A DNA stretch of 64,000 nt from positions 3,820,979-3,884,978 of the forward strand of contig NW_025920105.1 in assembly GCF_902686445.1 (NCBI RefSeq). Direction: 5' to 3'. Under the pieces are notes generated by a model. It searched no databases, had not been told where the DNA came from, and was given only the letters and a program-made list of their open reading frames with translations. Both the position numbers and the translations under genes were made by a program. Positions 13,490 through 25,984 of this stretch are shown here, in pieces. Numbering within the stretch: the first letter of the stretch is position 1; each line of letters starts with the position of its first letter. The stretch comes from Sciurus carolinensis. Taxonomy: Eukaryota > Chordata > Mammalia > Rodentia > Sciuridae.

Positions 13490-16400
13490 TCCCCACAGCT
13501 AATGATGGGGCCCTGGGCTCAGGATAAAATTTCAGCCAGAGTCTATCCCAAGGGAGGAAGGAAGCCTGGGTAAAGGCAAGGCAACAGAACCACTGTGAGC
13601 AGGGAGTGTGCCCTAGGGAGCTCACGGCAAGGATGAGCATTCCCTCGCTGTGTCCTGGGTGCAGGCTGGTGGTGCTCTGTGTGGTGGGGCACAGGTTCAG
13701 AGAGGAGCTGGAGACCTCAGTGCAGCTGCTGTGAAAGGATGAGAAAACTTAGGTGCATGCTCTGACCTCCAGCTGGCCTCAGCTTTATGCCATCCCCAGA
13801 GTAAGATCTAATCCAGGATGCAACTGTCCCCCTTCACTGACCATGGTACCCAGACTCAGGAGACCTATGAGCCAACAGCAGCAGTGGTTCCTGTCCAACC
13901 CTCCTGACCCCCAGATCAGAAAGAGTCCAGTCATCTCTCTCTTACCCCAACCCTCCAAACATGGATGCTCACATGGCCCTGGGCAACTGGGAGAACAGCT
14001 GGCCAATGACACTGCCACATGGATCCAGGGGGACTGATTTTGCTGGAACAGAAGGAACTCAGTGATGACAAAGAGCAAACACACAAGTGCAGACACACAG
14101 CATGATCATGGAGGAAATTAATGGCCTCCTCAGCTTCACATGGGGAAACTGAGGCACAGTCTCACACTGTTCTTCATGTTCCCAAATATGTTTTTCCTAC
14201 TTTAATTGTAACCATATGTCCTGGATCCAAAATGGGACACATGTTCTGTCCACAGGTTTTTCTTCCCAGGCTTAAGATATTATGAAGTAAATCAAGAGGC
14301 TGCCTCTGAAGTGGAGCTCATCACTGGTAACACTCCCCACTACTCCTGGGCAGTCTGGTAGGACACTGTGGAGGGATGTGACTACACAGGCCCTGCAGCT
14401 TGAGTTTCACACACTGGGATTTAGTCTCTGTTAGCCAGACCCAATGCTCTTTCTATCACTGTTCCCCACCTGGAGCCCTGACATGGGTCTTGGTGTACAG
14501 AACCAAGCAGTGCACACCTGGGCCTCGGAGCACTTCCTCTTGGCCCACACAGGGGCCAGATATGACAGCAGTAAACAACTGCAGTGCCCCAGTTTCTGCC
14601 CTGGAGCTCTCCTTCCAACATCTAGGGGTAGGCAGTTCCCCATTTTCCAAATCAGAAAGAAGACATAACCAATATCTTTACTCAGAGCCCAGGATCTATC
14701 TGATACCTAATAAAGCAAACAGAGCCTGGATATTGTCCACAGAAAGGACAGGTAAAGAGAGAACTTACCTTTGTGACCAGGCTTGAGACTGTAGTCCACA
14801 GCAGGAGGCTGGATCTCACTTCCTCTGACAAGGTCTTTGTGTAAAGAAAGGGCTGCAGGTGAGCAGGTAGGAGAGACAAAGTGAGGGCTCCCTGGGTTCC
14901 TGGGGTTATGGATATTCTGGGCATTCCCACCTGCTCTCTCCATAGCCAGCAGGATGGAGGGAAGTGTACTCATGGGCCTTTATTTATCATCAGAACCAAC
15001 CTCATTCAGATGGCCAGCATCTGTTTCTTCTGGCTAAAAAGAAGACAATGAAAGAAAGAGCCATCAATGATCAGATTAAATAAGAAGTGTGTATATATCT
15101 GTATTCAAGTCAAGTTAGGCACCACTGTGTGGGCCACACTGTTACTACGGAGCCTGCAGAGCCCAGGCAGGAAGGCAATGGAAGAGAGGTGTGTGGGCCT
15201 CTTCCATATTTCCAGTATCCACTATCTCAGGGGTAAGTCTAGTGTAAAATGCTCATGGTGGCTGGATCATCCCCACCCATTGATGTAATGGGTAGGGAGA
15301 GTCCTGACTGCAGACTGCATGGATTGGATGTGCCTCCAGCCTCACTGCCATGCCAGTATTTCAGACCTGATTGGGAGAATTATCATGTGGGCAGTTCTAA
15401 ACCTGAAATGTGGGACTGGATCCATGATGCATGTCCAGAAGCTTTCAGTTCAGGTCAGAATTTACAGTGGAGGCAAATACCTCAGCTGTCTGCTCATCCC
15501 TAGCTCCACAGCCATGCACACAGCTGAAAGTTTTCTAAGCTGCATTTCACAGTCCTCAGTTTACTTGTCAGACTCCTGACACATAGCCTGGGCACTTGTT
15601 CTGATCCCCCATCTGCTAGAGCACCTAACTCAGCACATGCTGCACCATTCTTCTTGGTGAGACTCTGTGGGTAGGCTGCTGCAGGGAACACCATCACTCA
15701 GGCTTCCCAGATCTGCCAATCAGGTGAGTCATGGAGCTTGTGCACCACTCCACCTCAGCACATTCATTTCTTCCAGATTAGGGATCCTGCATTGACCTGG
15801 GGTCCTGAATTGAGGTAAGAGACAAGGAAGGATCCTTCAAGGGAGCTGCCATCACTGAAAATTCACTGATAGCTCATGGGGTGGTTCACTACACCAGTGC
15901 AAAGGGTCCACAGAGGCAGTCAAAATCCACTCACCTGATGAAAGCTGGCTCCCATGCTTCTGGACTCACCAGATGTTTCTGCGTTCTGTGTGTCCCTTGG
16001 GGGGATACTTGCAGGCTTCAGGGAAGAAAGCTGTGACTAAGGATGTCAGTCCCACATGACATAAGCTGGTACTGCATGGACATTTCCCATGCCCTCCACA
16101 GTCACTCTGGGTCTTATGAGTCTTCCAGAAAACATGCTCTGGTTCTCCAGCACAGGGTTTAATTCTGAAAAATTCTTCCCAGCTCAAAGAGAGCTTGGAA
16201 TTTCCTCCTAGGCACAGGGATTTCCCCATATGGTGTCTACAGAGCCCCCTTGACTTCAGTCTTTTCTCATTCACCTCCCTTTCACCCTACCTTCCTGGTC
16301 CCCAGCCTTACCAGCACAGTGGGCAATGCCAACTTGAGTCCTGAGACATCCCCACAAGCCACAATGAAAATGTGGACACTGGTTTATATATGTGGGTTTT

Positions 16401-16826
16401 ATATTCCCAATTGGAAGTGAGTTCTGGAAGGCAGGAGCATGTTCTCAAGAACATGTTTCAGTTCAAGGCCAGGGAGATAAGCATAGTGCTCCAAACCAGA
16501 TGCCAGGAACCTGCAGCTGAGTCATGTCTGCCTCAGAGGATGCTGTCTATGTCTCCTAATCTTGGATATCACATGAAAGGGAGAAGCAGCTCTATCCTGC
16601 CCAACTTCCTAAGCAGCAGAATGAATGAAAGAAGTTTGTGAAGGTTCTGGGGTGTAGTGTCAATGGGAAGGACTGAGACTGTTCCTACATCAATCAGATG
16701 AGGGGCCCACAGAGCTGTAATACACTCAGGGAAAACCAGTGACAGTGGAATGAAGAACATCAAATGGCATTTAAGGCTTCAACAGCAGAGATGCCAATGT
16801 GCCTTAGAAAATAACCTTAATTTCAT

Positions 16827-16827
<1 letters not shown>

Positions 16828-16858
<31 letters not shown>
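16828..16858. repeat. Poly(T) tract, 31 bases
   Basis: Uninterrupted T run in copy A. The corresponding place in copy B (about 43480-43520) has no such run, so it expanded or was inserted after the duplication. Confidence 0.9.
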
Positions 16859-16860
<2 letters not shown>

Positions 16861-17927
16861 TAGTGTGTTTGTACCTCTAGATTTGGCTGCAATTTGGACT
16901 GAGACAGATTTCCTTTTAAGTATTTGGTTTGATTTTTAAGTGAACAAAATGCTACGGTTCAGGCCAAAATGAAGCCTGTGACATACTGTCCTGTGGTTAA
17001 CCAGGAGGGCCCATCTCTCTCAGTGAGCCTGAACTTCTCCAAGAAACAGCTGGGGTGGCAGAAGAGGCCTGCATCTCAAAGGTCAGTGACCAAAGGTGAC
17101 TTAATATCTGGCTTGGGCCTGGGTGATAAGCACCAGCAAAATGTAAGAACTCTGTGCTTCCTCCCTCTCCCTTGGCCTGAGCTGGGCTTGACACTGATCT
17201 TGGTGATGGTGGCTGCTGTCCACTGCTTGGTAGTCTCTGTGTCAGGGCATCATGGCAGCAAAAGAGACTGATCTATCCTTCCTGACAGCAGGGTCCTGGG
17301 AAGTGCAGCTCTGTTGAGGTGTTTCTGCCTGGCTTGGCTTGTGGGGATGGCACAGGCTGGTCGTGGCTTTGTTCCCTGGAGCTGCTGCTGCCCCAGTGCT
17401 GTGGCTTTCACCCATCAAGGATGTCTTAGGGATATGGGAGGCTGGGAGTGGTGTTTTTATGTGGGGTATGAAGATGAATGAATACTCCCTGCCTGTCTCA
17501 GAGTCTGTGGAGCTGCCTGTTGTGTGACTTCTAGAGGTCATGTGCTGTGGGAAGCTGTAGCTGTGACCTCTGAACACTGGGCTGTGCTAGTGTGGCCAGG
17601 ACAGGATACTGAGGTCTTGTGCTCAACTCAGGATCTTGCAGACACAAGGCCCACCACTCTTTGCAACCTTCTGTGTGTACATCTTGCTCCTCAAAAGGAA
17701 CAAGACACTTGAGTCCTGAGAGAAGTTCTCACTCCTGAAATAGGAAGAAAAGAAGGACAGGGCTGAGCCCAGGAAGGAAGCTGGGGTTGTAGAAGCCCCA
17801 TGCACTGCTGGGGTAGAAGAAGCTAGCCAATGGCATCTTTGAAGTCTACCTGGGACCTGAATTTTCTAGATATGACTTTCATTAAACCTAGGATACAACT
17901 CAAAACCTGATTAAATACCTGATGAAC

Positions 17928-18060
17928 ATAAGCTAGGGTTGGGGCTCAGTGCTTACCTAGCATGTGACAGGAAATGGGTTTAATCATCAGCACCACATAA
18001 AGTAAATGAATAAAATAAGTATTGTGTTCATCTATGACTCAAAAATATTAAAAAAAAAAT
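17928..18060 (+). mobile_element. ID-type SINE (tRNA-derived), sciurid-like
   Basis: Diverged tRNA-like head (gctagggttggggctcagtg), then the B-box region and 'cagcaccacata', followed by an A-rich tail with 'gttcatctatgact'. An orthologous copy sits at 44565-44737 in duplication copy B, so the SINE predates the duplication. Confidence 0.8.
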
Positions 18061-18146
18061 TCTTGACATTTCTCCTGAACTGGATTCCAGTGCATCTTTA
18101 AGGTGTACACTCACCCAATATTTGCTTCAGTCCCCACCACCCCATG

Positions 18147-18495
18147 TAGTTTGCTCAGCTGGGTCAGTCTTCCCTGCACACCAGCAGGTGTCTGCATGCC
18201 TCTTACAGTACCTGCTCGCTCAGCAGTGTCCATCTTCCGTGCTCCCTGGCTTTCTTGCCCAAACCAACTCACTACCTGCTTTCACTGTTGTGTCAGTCTT
18301 CCCTGCACCTTAGCAGGATTCTCCCTACCCCTCACACTGCCTGCATGCTGTATGTGAGTCAGACTTCCCTGAACTCCTGCAGATTGCCCTATACCCTAAA
18401 GCAGGTTGCCCTATACCCCAACATGACTGCTTGCTCAGTAGGGTCAATTTTTCCTGCACTCCAGTAGATGTATACTAGACCTTCACACTGTCTGC
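18147..18495 (+). repeat. Degenerate minisatellite, period about 65 bp, about 5 units
   Basis: Repeated units share 'tgctcag..gggtcagtcttccctgca' followed by 'cagcagg' and 'cctcacactgcc'. Spacing is irregular, with internal insertions. Copy B keeps only about two units (44822-44935), so the array length changed after the duplication. Confidence 0.75.
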
Positions 18496-19625
18496 TTGTT
18501 CTCATTTCAAGGACCCAGGGAGAAACACATTGGAAAGCAAATCTGGAGAAGTTGTCAGCATCCTGTGGGGTCAGAGAGCAGCCAGAAAGCTCTGCCACCA
18601 CTCTAAGTTGTTCACAGGAGCCAGTTCATGGGCTAGGGTTCTGTAAGCTAGGCGGAGACATCTAAACCAAGCCACAGATCCATTTTTTACCATGTGTTAC
18701 AGCCTATCAAAAGACATTCAGAGAAGAAAATAACTATGTAAAATGGATACATCTATAGCAAGATTCCCATTTTGCAACAGTATTCAGGATAGAAAAGGTA
18801 TTCATCATTATTTTTTAAAGTCAGTCAAGTGGTAAAGAGGAACCAAGAGGCAGGTCTGTGTCAGGTTCCTCCCAAGTGCACTCTCCTGGGCAGTACCACT
18901 AAGTATCTATTGCTAAGGTCCACCTGGCTCCCCAGCATGACATCTTATGCTTCACAAGGGATTCTGTTCTGTGTTGGTGTTCTGAGGAACTGGAGGGTGA
19001 GGTTTGAAGACCAAGGTCTTATTTTTCATCCTTTATGTTAGGATTCCTTATAGGATTCTATCTGGGAGAAAGAGAGTCAATATTCACATCAGAAACTCTC
19101 AGCTTCTGGAGGCCTCAGGGTCTTGGTGCTTTTGAGGAGATCTCAGATGCATAACAAGTGGACAGTTGTTACTAGAGCGCCATGACGTTCAGGCCCACCC
19201 ATGGAACATCTACCCTGTGGAAGCTCCTCAGACCTCAGGAGCTCATATTGAGAAGAAGCCAGCAGCTTGCTAGAAGGAAGACAGGCAGGTGAGCAGGCCA
19301 GCTCCATCTTCTGTCAACATGAGTCTGATGGTTGGTAACTCCATGTCCATCCCAAGGATTCACTGGCCTCCCTAGGCCTCTGCATTCAAACTGTCTCAGG
19401 CACCAGATCAACAGATGTGGGTGGTTATGATGGTAAATTTATGTTGGTCCTTCACAGAATATTTTTTATAAAGAAGTAAAAGGTATTCAGGAGGAGGAAG
19501 AAGATGAATAAACTTAAACTGATGGCCTCTCAGAATCGATTGGTGTCAGGAGTCTTTACATGCTGAAAGAAAACTGTGGCTTAGAATTTGAAAGCCACTG
19601 AAGTCTCTCTCAAAATGAAGATCCC

Positions 19626-19745
19626 ACGGCTGGCATGGTGGCCATACTTGTAACCCCAGGGATTCAAGAGGATGAGACAGGGGGATTGCAAGCTCATGTT
19701 CAGCTTCTGCAACTTAGAGATTCTATGTCAAAATTTAAAAAGAAG
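19626..19745 (+). mobile_element. B1 (7SL-derived) SINE
   Basis: Reads 'ggctggcatggtggccatac' then 'gaggatgagacagggggatt' and 'caagctcatgttcagc', the order of a rodent B1/Alu monomer. It ends in an A-rich tail. Confidence 0.75.
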
Positions 19746-19754
19746 GACTCTTCT

Positions 19755-19965
19755 ATTTGCATACATAATTACGTGACCAATGTAATTCTACACCATGTAC
19801 AACCACAAGAATGAGAAGTTCTATTCCATATATATATAATATGTTGAAATTCATTTTATCATATACAACTAATATGATCAAATTAAAAATGATAAAAGAA
19901 GGGTTAGGGTATGCCTTGGTGGAAGAGTAGCCTTAGGTTCAATCCCCAGCACTGAAAAAACAAAC
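19755..19965 (+). mobile_element. L1 3' tail-like piece followed by ID SINE remnant
   Basis: 19755-19885 resembles L1 3' UTR tail sequence ('gtacaaccacaagaatgaga', reversed near 2260-2300). An ID-like stretch with 'gttcaatccccagcactgaa' follows (about 19895-19962). Both have counterparts in copy B near 45650-45770. Confidence 0.5.
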
Positions 19966-20257
19966 TGACACAAATATATCTCAGATACATGGGCAATGTG
20001 TCACAGGGACCTCACCTGGCAAGAAAAGGTAAGGGAGTTAAGGAGAAAGAAAATCAGAGGAAGCCTCAGTACACAATTTTTAAATTTTCCTTTTCTACAC
20101 CTCTTAATACATTAAGTCCCAGATTTTCAAACTTGTGAGTATTTCAACAAAATTGACACAGGTACATTACATTCAGGCTCTAGAGGTAAACATCATTTAC
20201 ATGTACCTTCCAGGTATAAGAAAATATGCATGGATTTTTCATATGTTCCAACCATTC

Positions 20258-20263
20258 ACCTAT
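20258..20263. other. Pre-insertion (empty) site of the copy B L1
   Basis: Copy A reads 'accattcacctattactttt' without interruption. In copy B the hexamer acctat occurs on both sides of the L1 (46066-46071 and 52564-52569). Copy A therefore defines the unoccupied target. Confidence 0.85.
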
Positions 20264-21035
20264 TACTTTTATGAAAACAAAAGAACACTAAGAATGCAGC
20301 ATTTACTTCAAGAGGACTAGAAACAGCATGTATGCTTTTCAGTTTTACAGGGGTCCTGTATGCAGAATAATGGGTCTCATAGGTTGCATGACCTGCTCTC
20401 ACTCTAGTGACAAGCACACTTCTGGGGTTCACTTTTCCTTCTGGTCTCCTGCTTCTGCCTGAAGAATGCTCTGGCCATACCTTCAAGGAATATATCCTGG
20501 AAATTCTCCTCCACTTTCTCCTGAGAATGTCTTTGTTTTCACATTTATGAAGGGTCTTCACACAGGCAGACTTCAGAGGGTTTCTCCAACTTTGCATTAA
20601 ATTCATGAGTGTTTTCCTTTCTGATGTGAAGTGTTGTTATACAAGGCTTTAGAGTCAGTATCTGATAACTCCAAAGTGTGTGTTGAGTTCAGGTTGGTCT
20701 CTGTTCCTTCCATAAGTCTCTTGTTCTCTATATGTTGAGAAAATATGGATTGTCTCCTGAATGCTGTGGCTGGCATGTTGTATGCACTCTGTATTTTCAC
20801 AATTCTTTGGAGAATGGACAGTTTTGTTTCTGCAAGGATATGTCCTGATCCTTCTCCCCTGTGTGTGGCAGTTAATCTGTGTCACAGACTTTCCTTTTTG
20901 GCTTGGTTACTGTACCTGGGGGTTCTTCAGCTCTCAAACAGCAGAATCAGAAAAAACACACTATGTCAAGAACAAGACTCTGCATGCTCATACATGAGTG
21001 TAAGAGAGGCAGCACCAGGTCACAGACCATCAGGG

Positions 21036-22202
21036 AAGTTTCCTCACTGGGTTCTGGAGCAGTATGAACTGCTGCACTGACTCAGAGAGTTTGCCTTTCC
21101 ATGGTCTTGCTTTTTCTGGCTCTGGCTTCCTTGTGTCTTCACTCAACAAATAGTTTTCAAAGCCAAAGTAACTTCCCAACCACTCATCTTCTGGTGTGTT
21201 TTCTTAATTTACAGACTTGCAGATTACCTGTTTATCTTCTAGCTCATTGGTGTATCCATTAACCCTGTAAGACTGAGAACGTGGACCCACAATTCTGCCC
21301 CAGCTATGGGTAGCTCCAGGTCTTCTGCCACACTCTCTGTAGGGCATGACCTGTCCACCTGTCTATCATTTATTTGTCATTTGTCCTGGGTTCTATCTTC
21401 CCACAGGAATAACTGTAACAAGACCCATAATACCAGGGAGAAAGATTATATAAATTGACTAGAGTGGTACCCACAATATTTTCTCAGCTCCTGAAGTGGT
21501 GGGTTAGGAGAATCTCCAGTTCAAGACCAGCTTCAGCAACATAGAAAGACCCTCTTTTCTACTGAAATAATCAAAAGGACCTGTGGTGTGGCTCAACAGG
21601 AGACCTCTAGAATAGTATGCACAAGACCTTGGGATTGATCCCTATTGTCACAAGAAACCTGGCTAGGGTAATCCAGAGAGGAGATGAATTCCAGCTGGGA
21701 AGATGAACAGTGTTTTACAGAAGAAGCAGATGCAGTGGATCCAGCATTTTCACTGACACATCCCTTCTATGACTCATGAGCAGTGTCTCAGGAGTGAGGT
21801 GGTGCAGTGCCAACACTGTATTGGGCCTTCTGTGCCAGGTGTGATCTGCAGCATGATGAAGAGTAGTGTCTGCAGCTCCCAGGGAAGGTGGGATCTCAGG
21901 ATCCCCAGCTGCCACTGTGAGAAGGAGCATGCCATAAAATCTCAGGAGCACATTGTGCACATTAGTTTCCAGGCATAAATATTAAGTACCTTGTAGAGAA
22001 ATGTGACTTTAAGACCTGACATTCTCTAGGGTCAGGGGATACAGCCTGAGGAGAACAGCAGAAAACAGGACTGATCTGTCCTGCACCTATTGATGCTCCT
22101 GGGCAAGCCTTGCATTAGCTGTTCCCATTCTGGAAATGAGTAGACAGGAGGTCAAGGAGTTAACAAAGTGAACAAGATGGCAGGCAATGGGAGAACCTGA
22201 AT
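21036..22202. other. Unique spacer containing a B1-ID chimaeric SINE
   Basis: No gene recognised. At 21479-21655 a B1 piece ('ggagaatctccagttcaagaccagc') is followed directly by an ID-like piece ('gtggtgtggctcaacagga' to 'ttgggattgatccctattg'). This B1-ID arrangement is described from squirrel, dormouse and mountain-beaver lineages. The rest is featureless. Confidence 0.6.
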
Positions 22203-23145
22203 GGACCCTGTCGGGGTCCAGCCCTAGCAGGAGTCCATGGGTTCCAAACTGGTAAATGAGGTGCGGGGAGACAGTGTCTGTGATGGGTGGAGAAAAAAAG
22301 ACACAGACTCTAGTTCTGGTGCAATCAATCCCACTTTATTCTGGGGAAGGCTGGGTTTATATACATTTTTCTTCAGGCTATAATGGCAGTCTTGTGGTTA
22401 ATATTAAAGAAGTTTCCAAAGCCTAGGCAGAAAACAACAACCTTACAGATTATCCTTACCTAAACACAATTGTTTTAAAAATATCTAACTACGTTGATGA
22501 GCTAATATAATATTTACTTCCTTAATATCTAAACTCTATATGACCTAAGACTATTCTTATTATTCTCGTGGTTAAAACAATAGACAAGTAATCTCATGTG
22601 ACCATCTCTACTAGGTCCATCTGGTTAATATCTAGATTGCTGAGTTAAGGGTTACAGTAGGACAGCGGTCCCAATTGTAATTGTGTACCAACATTTATTA
22701 TAGGGGTGACCTGTTCTTTGTAGAAAGGAAGGAATGTTGTGAAACCTTATTCTCTTACCTCACCACCACACATGAACAAAACCACGGTTAAAATTTAACC
22801 AGCCTGTTGGAGACAAAGGCAGATCTACAACTATTTTCTCCAGAGGCTTTCAGGGATTCATTGCATGGTTGCAAAATTATTTTTAATTTTGTTAGTGGTA
22901 AAGACCCATTGTTTTTCAGATTGTAGGTAATATTTTCTGGAATTTTTGTTGTAGTCCCCTCATCCCCTTAATCAACCCATTCAGACTGAAATGAGTAATA
23001 TATTATCAGAAAAACACAGCAGAGAAAATACCATGCTTTGGAGCAAAACATCTGGCAATTCCTTTTAGGATGAGCCTTTGCAATCATCCTCCAGAGGATC
23101 TTTGTCAAGCACTGGATGGGAATTCCAGATGCCCCCGCAGGACCC
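22203..23145 (-). mobile_element. Solo LTR, ERVK/ERV2-like, with 6-bp target duplication
   Basis: The LTR proper is 22209-23139 (931 bp). It is flanked on both sides by ggaccc (22203-22208 and 23140-23145), a 6-bp target duplication typical of class II ERVs. Ends are inverted: TGTCGGGG on plus at the left and CCCCCGCA at the right. Minus-strand promoter signals are TATATAA near 22360 and AATAAA near 22340. No internal retroviral sequence is present, so it is a solo LTR formed by recombination. Confidence 0.88.
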
Positions 23146-23389
23146 CACTGTGTCTGACCAGAAGCGCCACTGACCCACTGCAGAGAACCAGGGAACTGAC
23201 TTTAGTCCTGTAGCTACCTAGCCCAGGGGCATTGACTTTCTGGTCCTCTCTACCTGGACTCAGTTCCTCTCCCTGTAAGTGGTAGAGGATGATGTGTGCA
23301 CCTCAGAAGGAAGGTGTTGGGCTGTTCCATTGAATCAGGCAGCCTTTAAGGATATGGTCTGAGCCAGACTCAGTGATTTGTGCTCATAA

Positions 23390-23745
23390 TCCACTTACTT
23401 TTTCACAAGGGAAGTTTCTCTGGAACCCGATCATCACTTGCTACTGTCAAAGACTGTGAAGGTTACATTAGATCACCTTCTGTTGTTGGCTTACCTGAAG
23501 AGAGGTCCTCCTCACTGCCATCTTTACTACTGTTAAGCAGAGGCACAGGAGCCCCTTGGCTGGTCTGGCTGCAAGACCATTCTTATTTCATCTTAAAGCC
23601 TATAGTAGCAGCACAGTGGCACCTGGCATGGTGTGGTCATGGGACATTGCTTATACAATCTTATAGCTCTAAAAATGGGGCCTAGGATCCCCTTGCTTGG
23701 CATGATTACAGGACAATGGTCATGCCTACCTTTGCACTCTCTGAG
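23390..23745 (+). repeat. Locally duplicated block, copy 1, with internal 68-bp repeats
   Basis: Homologous over about 340 bp to 24749-25092, about 1.37 kb downstream. The 3' part consists of three 68-69-bp subunits starting at about 23540, 23608 and 23677, each with the pattern 'ggcac..g.cc.ctggc..g..tggtca'. Confidence 0.85.
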
Positions 23746-24399
23746 ATGGAGAACTGCAAAGTCCAGGCCAGCCTTGGCAACAGTGAGCCCCTGTATTATA
23801 AGAAATTAGTAAAATGATCCCTAATATGAGCTGTAGTCTCTGCTGTGAAAGCCAGCAGTCCCATATAGAGTCCAAGCTGCAGCAGAGTCTGTCCCACCCT
23901 GGCCACTGCTATGTGTAATGTGAGACCAAGGTCCAGGATTTGGCTCGCAAAAGTGAGATTGTAATTGAAAATATTCCCATACACATCATGAAGAGAGTCA
24001 CATTTATTTGCCATAATTTTTGTAACATGATTATGTATTTCTATGGTAACTACTAAGGAACATAACTTGTGATCTGCTGGCTCTGGAAACAAAGCAGAAC
24101 CAGCATGGGCAGAGTCAAGCAGCTGCATGCTTTTGATTGAAGTGTTTTCAGGCTACAGGTGCAGTCCTGTGAAGGGCAGGTGGGACTGGAAAACAGATGC
24201 CTGCTCCAGGCTGAGTCCCTTCTCCAGAGTGTCTATAAAGATGAGACAAGCCTCATGTGGCCCTGAGTACTTCAAGTGTGACTGGTCAACTGAGGCTCTG
24301 GATTTTATTTTATTTTTTGGTATATTATGTCATTTTATGTTATGGTATTTTATTTATTAATACATGAATTGTGCCCAGTGATGCATAACAATATAACTG

Positions 24400-24545
24400 C
24401 AATTCCTAGCCCTGTGTTTGTGTTTTATTTTGAGACATTGTCTCACTAAGTTGCTTAAGGCCTTGCTAAGTTACTGAGGCTGACTTCAAACTTACCATCC
24501 CCCTACTTCAACCTCCTAAGCCTTTGGGAAGTCAGACACATGCTA
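24400..24545 (-). mobile_element. B1 SINE, minus strand
   Basis: Plus strand reads 'gagacattgtctcactaagt', then 'cttcaaacttaccatccccc', then 'cctcctaagcctttgggaa', which is an inverted B1/Alu-type monomer. It is moderately diverged. Confidence 0.75.
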
Positions 24546-24748
24546 TTGTGCCTGGAGAGAACCTGGATTTTAAATATCATTTAATTTTAACCAAGTCCCA
24601 TCTGAACAGTTCATGGACAGCAGTCAGCACATGGAATGGCACAGCTATGGAACAGAAGCAAGGCAAGCCTCATTCCACAGCACACAGGGCCAGTCATCAG
24701 GTCTGTGTTCAGTTCTGAAACACCAGGCCTGATGCCTGTTTGTGATTT

Positions 24749-25092
24749 TTCACAAGGGAAGTTTCTCTGGTACTTGATCATCACTTGCTACTGCCAAGGA
24801 CTGTGAGGGTTACATTAGATCATCTTCTGTTGTTTTCTTACCAGAAGAAAGGTCCTCCTCATACTGCCATCTTTACAACTGTAAAGCAGGGGCACAAGAG
24901 CCCCTGGGCTGGGCTGGTCACAAGACTATGCTGTTTCATCTTAATGCTCTATAGTAGGGGCACAGTGGCACCTGGCATGATGTGGTCATGAGACCATGCT
25001 TACCCAATCTTACAGCTCTACAAAGGGGCCAAGGATCCCCTTGCTTTGGGTGGTCACAGCACAATGGTCATGCCTACCTTACACTCTGTGCT
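24749..25092 (+). repeat. Locally duplicated block, copy 2, with three exact-period 68-bp repeats
   Basis: Same order as the block at 23390. Subunits begin at 24889, 24957 and 25025, an exact 68-bp period, each starting GGGGC and carrying a 'tggtca..' core and 'atctta.agctcta' end. No protein function is evident and the subunit length is not a multiple of three. Confidence 0.87.
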
Positions 25093-25984
25093 CCATGGCT
25101 CATGTGCTGGTCCAAATGGGAGCACAGATGTAGGTGCTGCTATGGTGCTCTGGAGGACCAGGTGGGCTGTGCCTCCTCCCACTCAGGGGCATTGCCTGTC
25201 AGCAGTACAAGCTGACTTTGGTGTGGCAGGTGGAGCATCTTTGTTATTGGAAGTGCTGCTGATGTGAGAGGTTCAGTTCAACTCTGGAGGAGTAGGGTTC
25301 CTGACTGGCTGTGAAAATATTTCTCAGGGAGCTTGTGGGTGAAAAGTAAAGAGAGGTGGGAAATGGCCCTGTGCTGAAGTGGGTCAACAGAGGATGGACA
25401 TATATTAAGCACTGAGGTCACACCCAATGGCAACTTCCCTCCTTACATGCCCCTGCTTTTTCTTTGCCCTCTAGGCAAGAAGTGTGGCTCTCTGGTTATC
25501 TATCTCTTGCTGCTCTCAAGTAGCCCAAGGACATGTGACTTCCTGTGGTTCATAGTCAGAGCTTTTGCATACATGACCCCATTCTGCTCCCAACTTTGCT
25601 GAATAGGCCTAATCAACCAGGTCATGGAATGTGCCCTGTTATTTATGTGACCTAGTTTTCTCCTGCCACCCACTGCAAGTCCCAAGGGACAGCAAAGCAC
25701 CCTCCAAAAGCAATCCCAGAAACAAATTTCATAAGTGATACAGAATCATCATATTTCTTCTGGGAACTGCTTACCCTTTGCCAGCATCAGCCCTGGGTTC
25801 CTTTAGGGAAGAGCTCTCACTCAGTCAGGAAGGTGTTTTGAGCAACCTGAAGTCAATATTCCAACTGTGTCCCTCCCAGTCTTGTATTTATCCTGCAAGC
25901 TTTAACCTGGGTATATTTGTGTGGGTTATGTGAGATATTGAAAGGTAGCAAAGGAAATAAAAACCCAGGGTAGACAGAAGGGCT
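25093..25984. other. No recognised feature
   Basis: Moderate-GC sequence with only short frames. I see no repeat signature or splice-supported exon. Confidence 0.4.

Larger units (their letters stand above)
13490..21035 (+). repeat. Segmental duplication, copy A (direct)
   Basis: Colinear with 40389-46071 plus 52564-53335, in the same orientation about 26.9 kb away. Anchor blocks are 13490-13640 with 40389-40540, 13950-15000 with 40540-41600, 17280-17480 with 43915-44110, and 20280-21030 with 52585-53330. By eye the best blocks differ at about one base in ten, so the duplication is old. Copy A has about 300 bp (13640-13950) missing from copy B and a longer minisatellite (18147-18495). Several short frames occur on both strands, but none is convincingly shared as coding sequence between the copies. 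I do not recognise a gene in it. Confidence 0.85.

Noticed and set aside
15966..16274. Cys-rich minus frame (CGGHGKCPC) resembling an EGF-like motif, with a counterpart at 42572-42766 (CGGHGECPC)
   Set aside because: The downstream cysteines are not conserved in copy B, and no flanking EGF or integrin-like exons are present.
17339..17527. A frame shared with copy B (43979-44170) that looks like a signal peptide (WGWHxxxxALFxG)
   Set aside because: In both copies the first codon is TTG, not ATG, and similarity fades in the second half. Neighbouring frames are open as well, so paralogous DNA similarity explains it.
20256..20606. Minus frame with KCENKDIL, possible zinc-finger gene piece
   Set aside because: No C2H2 spacing or linker is present, and copy B is broken at different places. 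It was kept only as part of the duplication.
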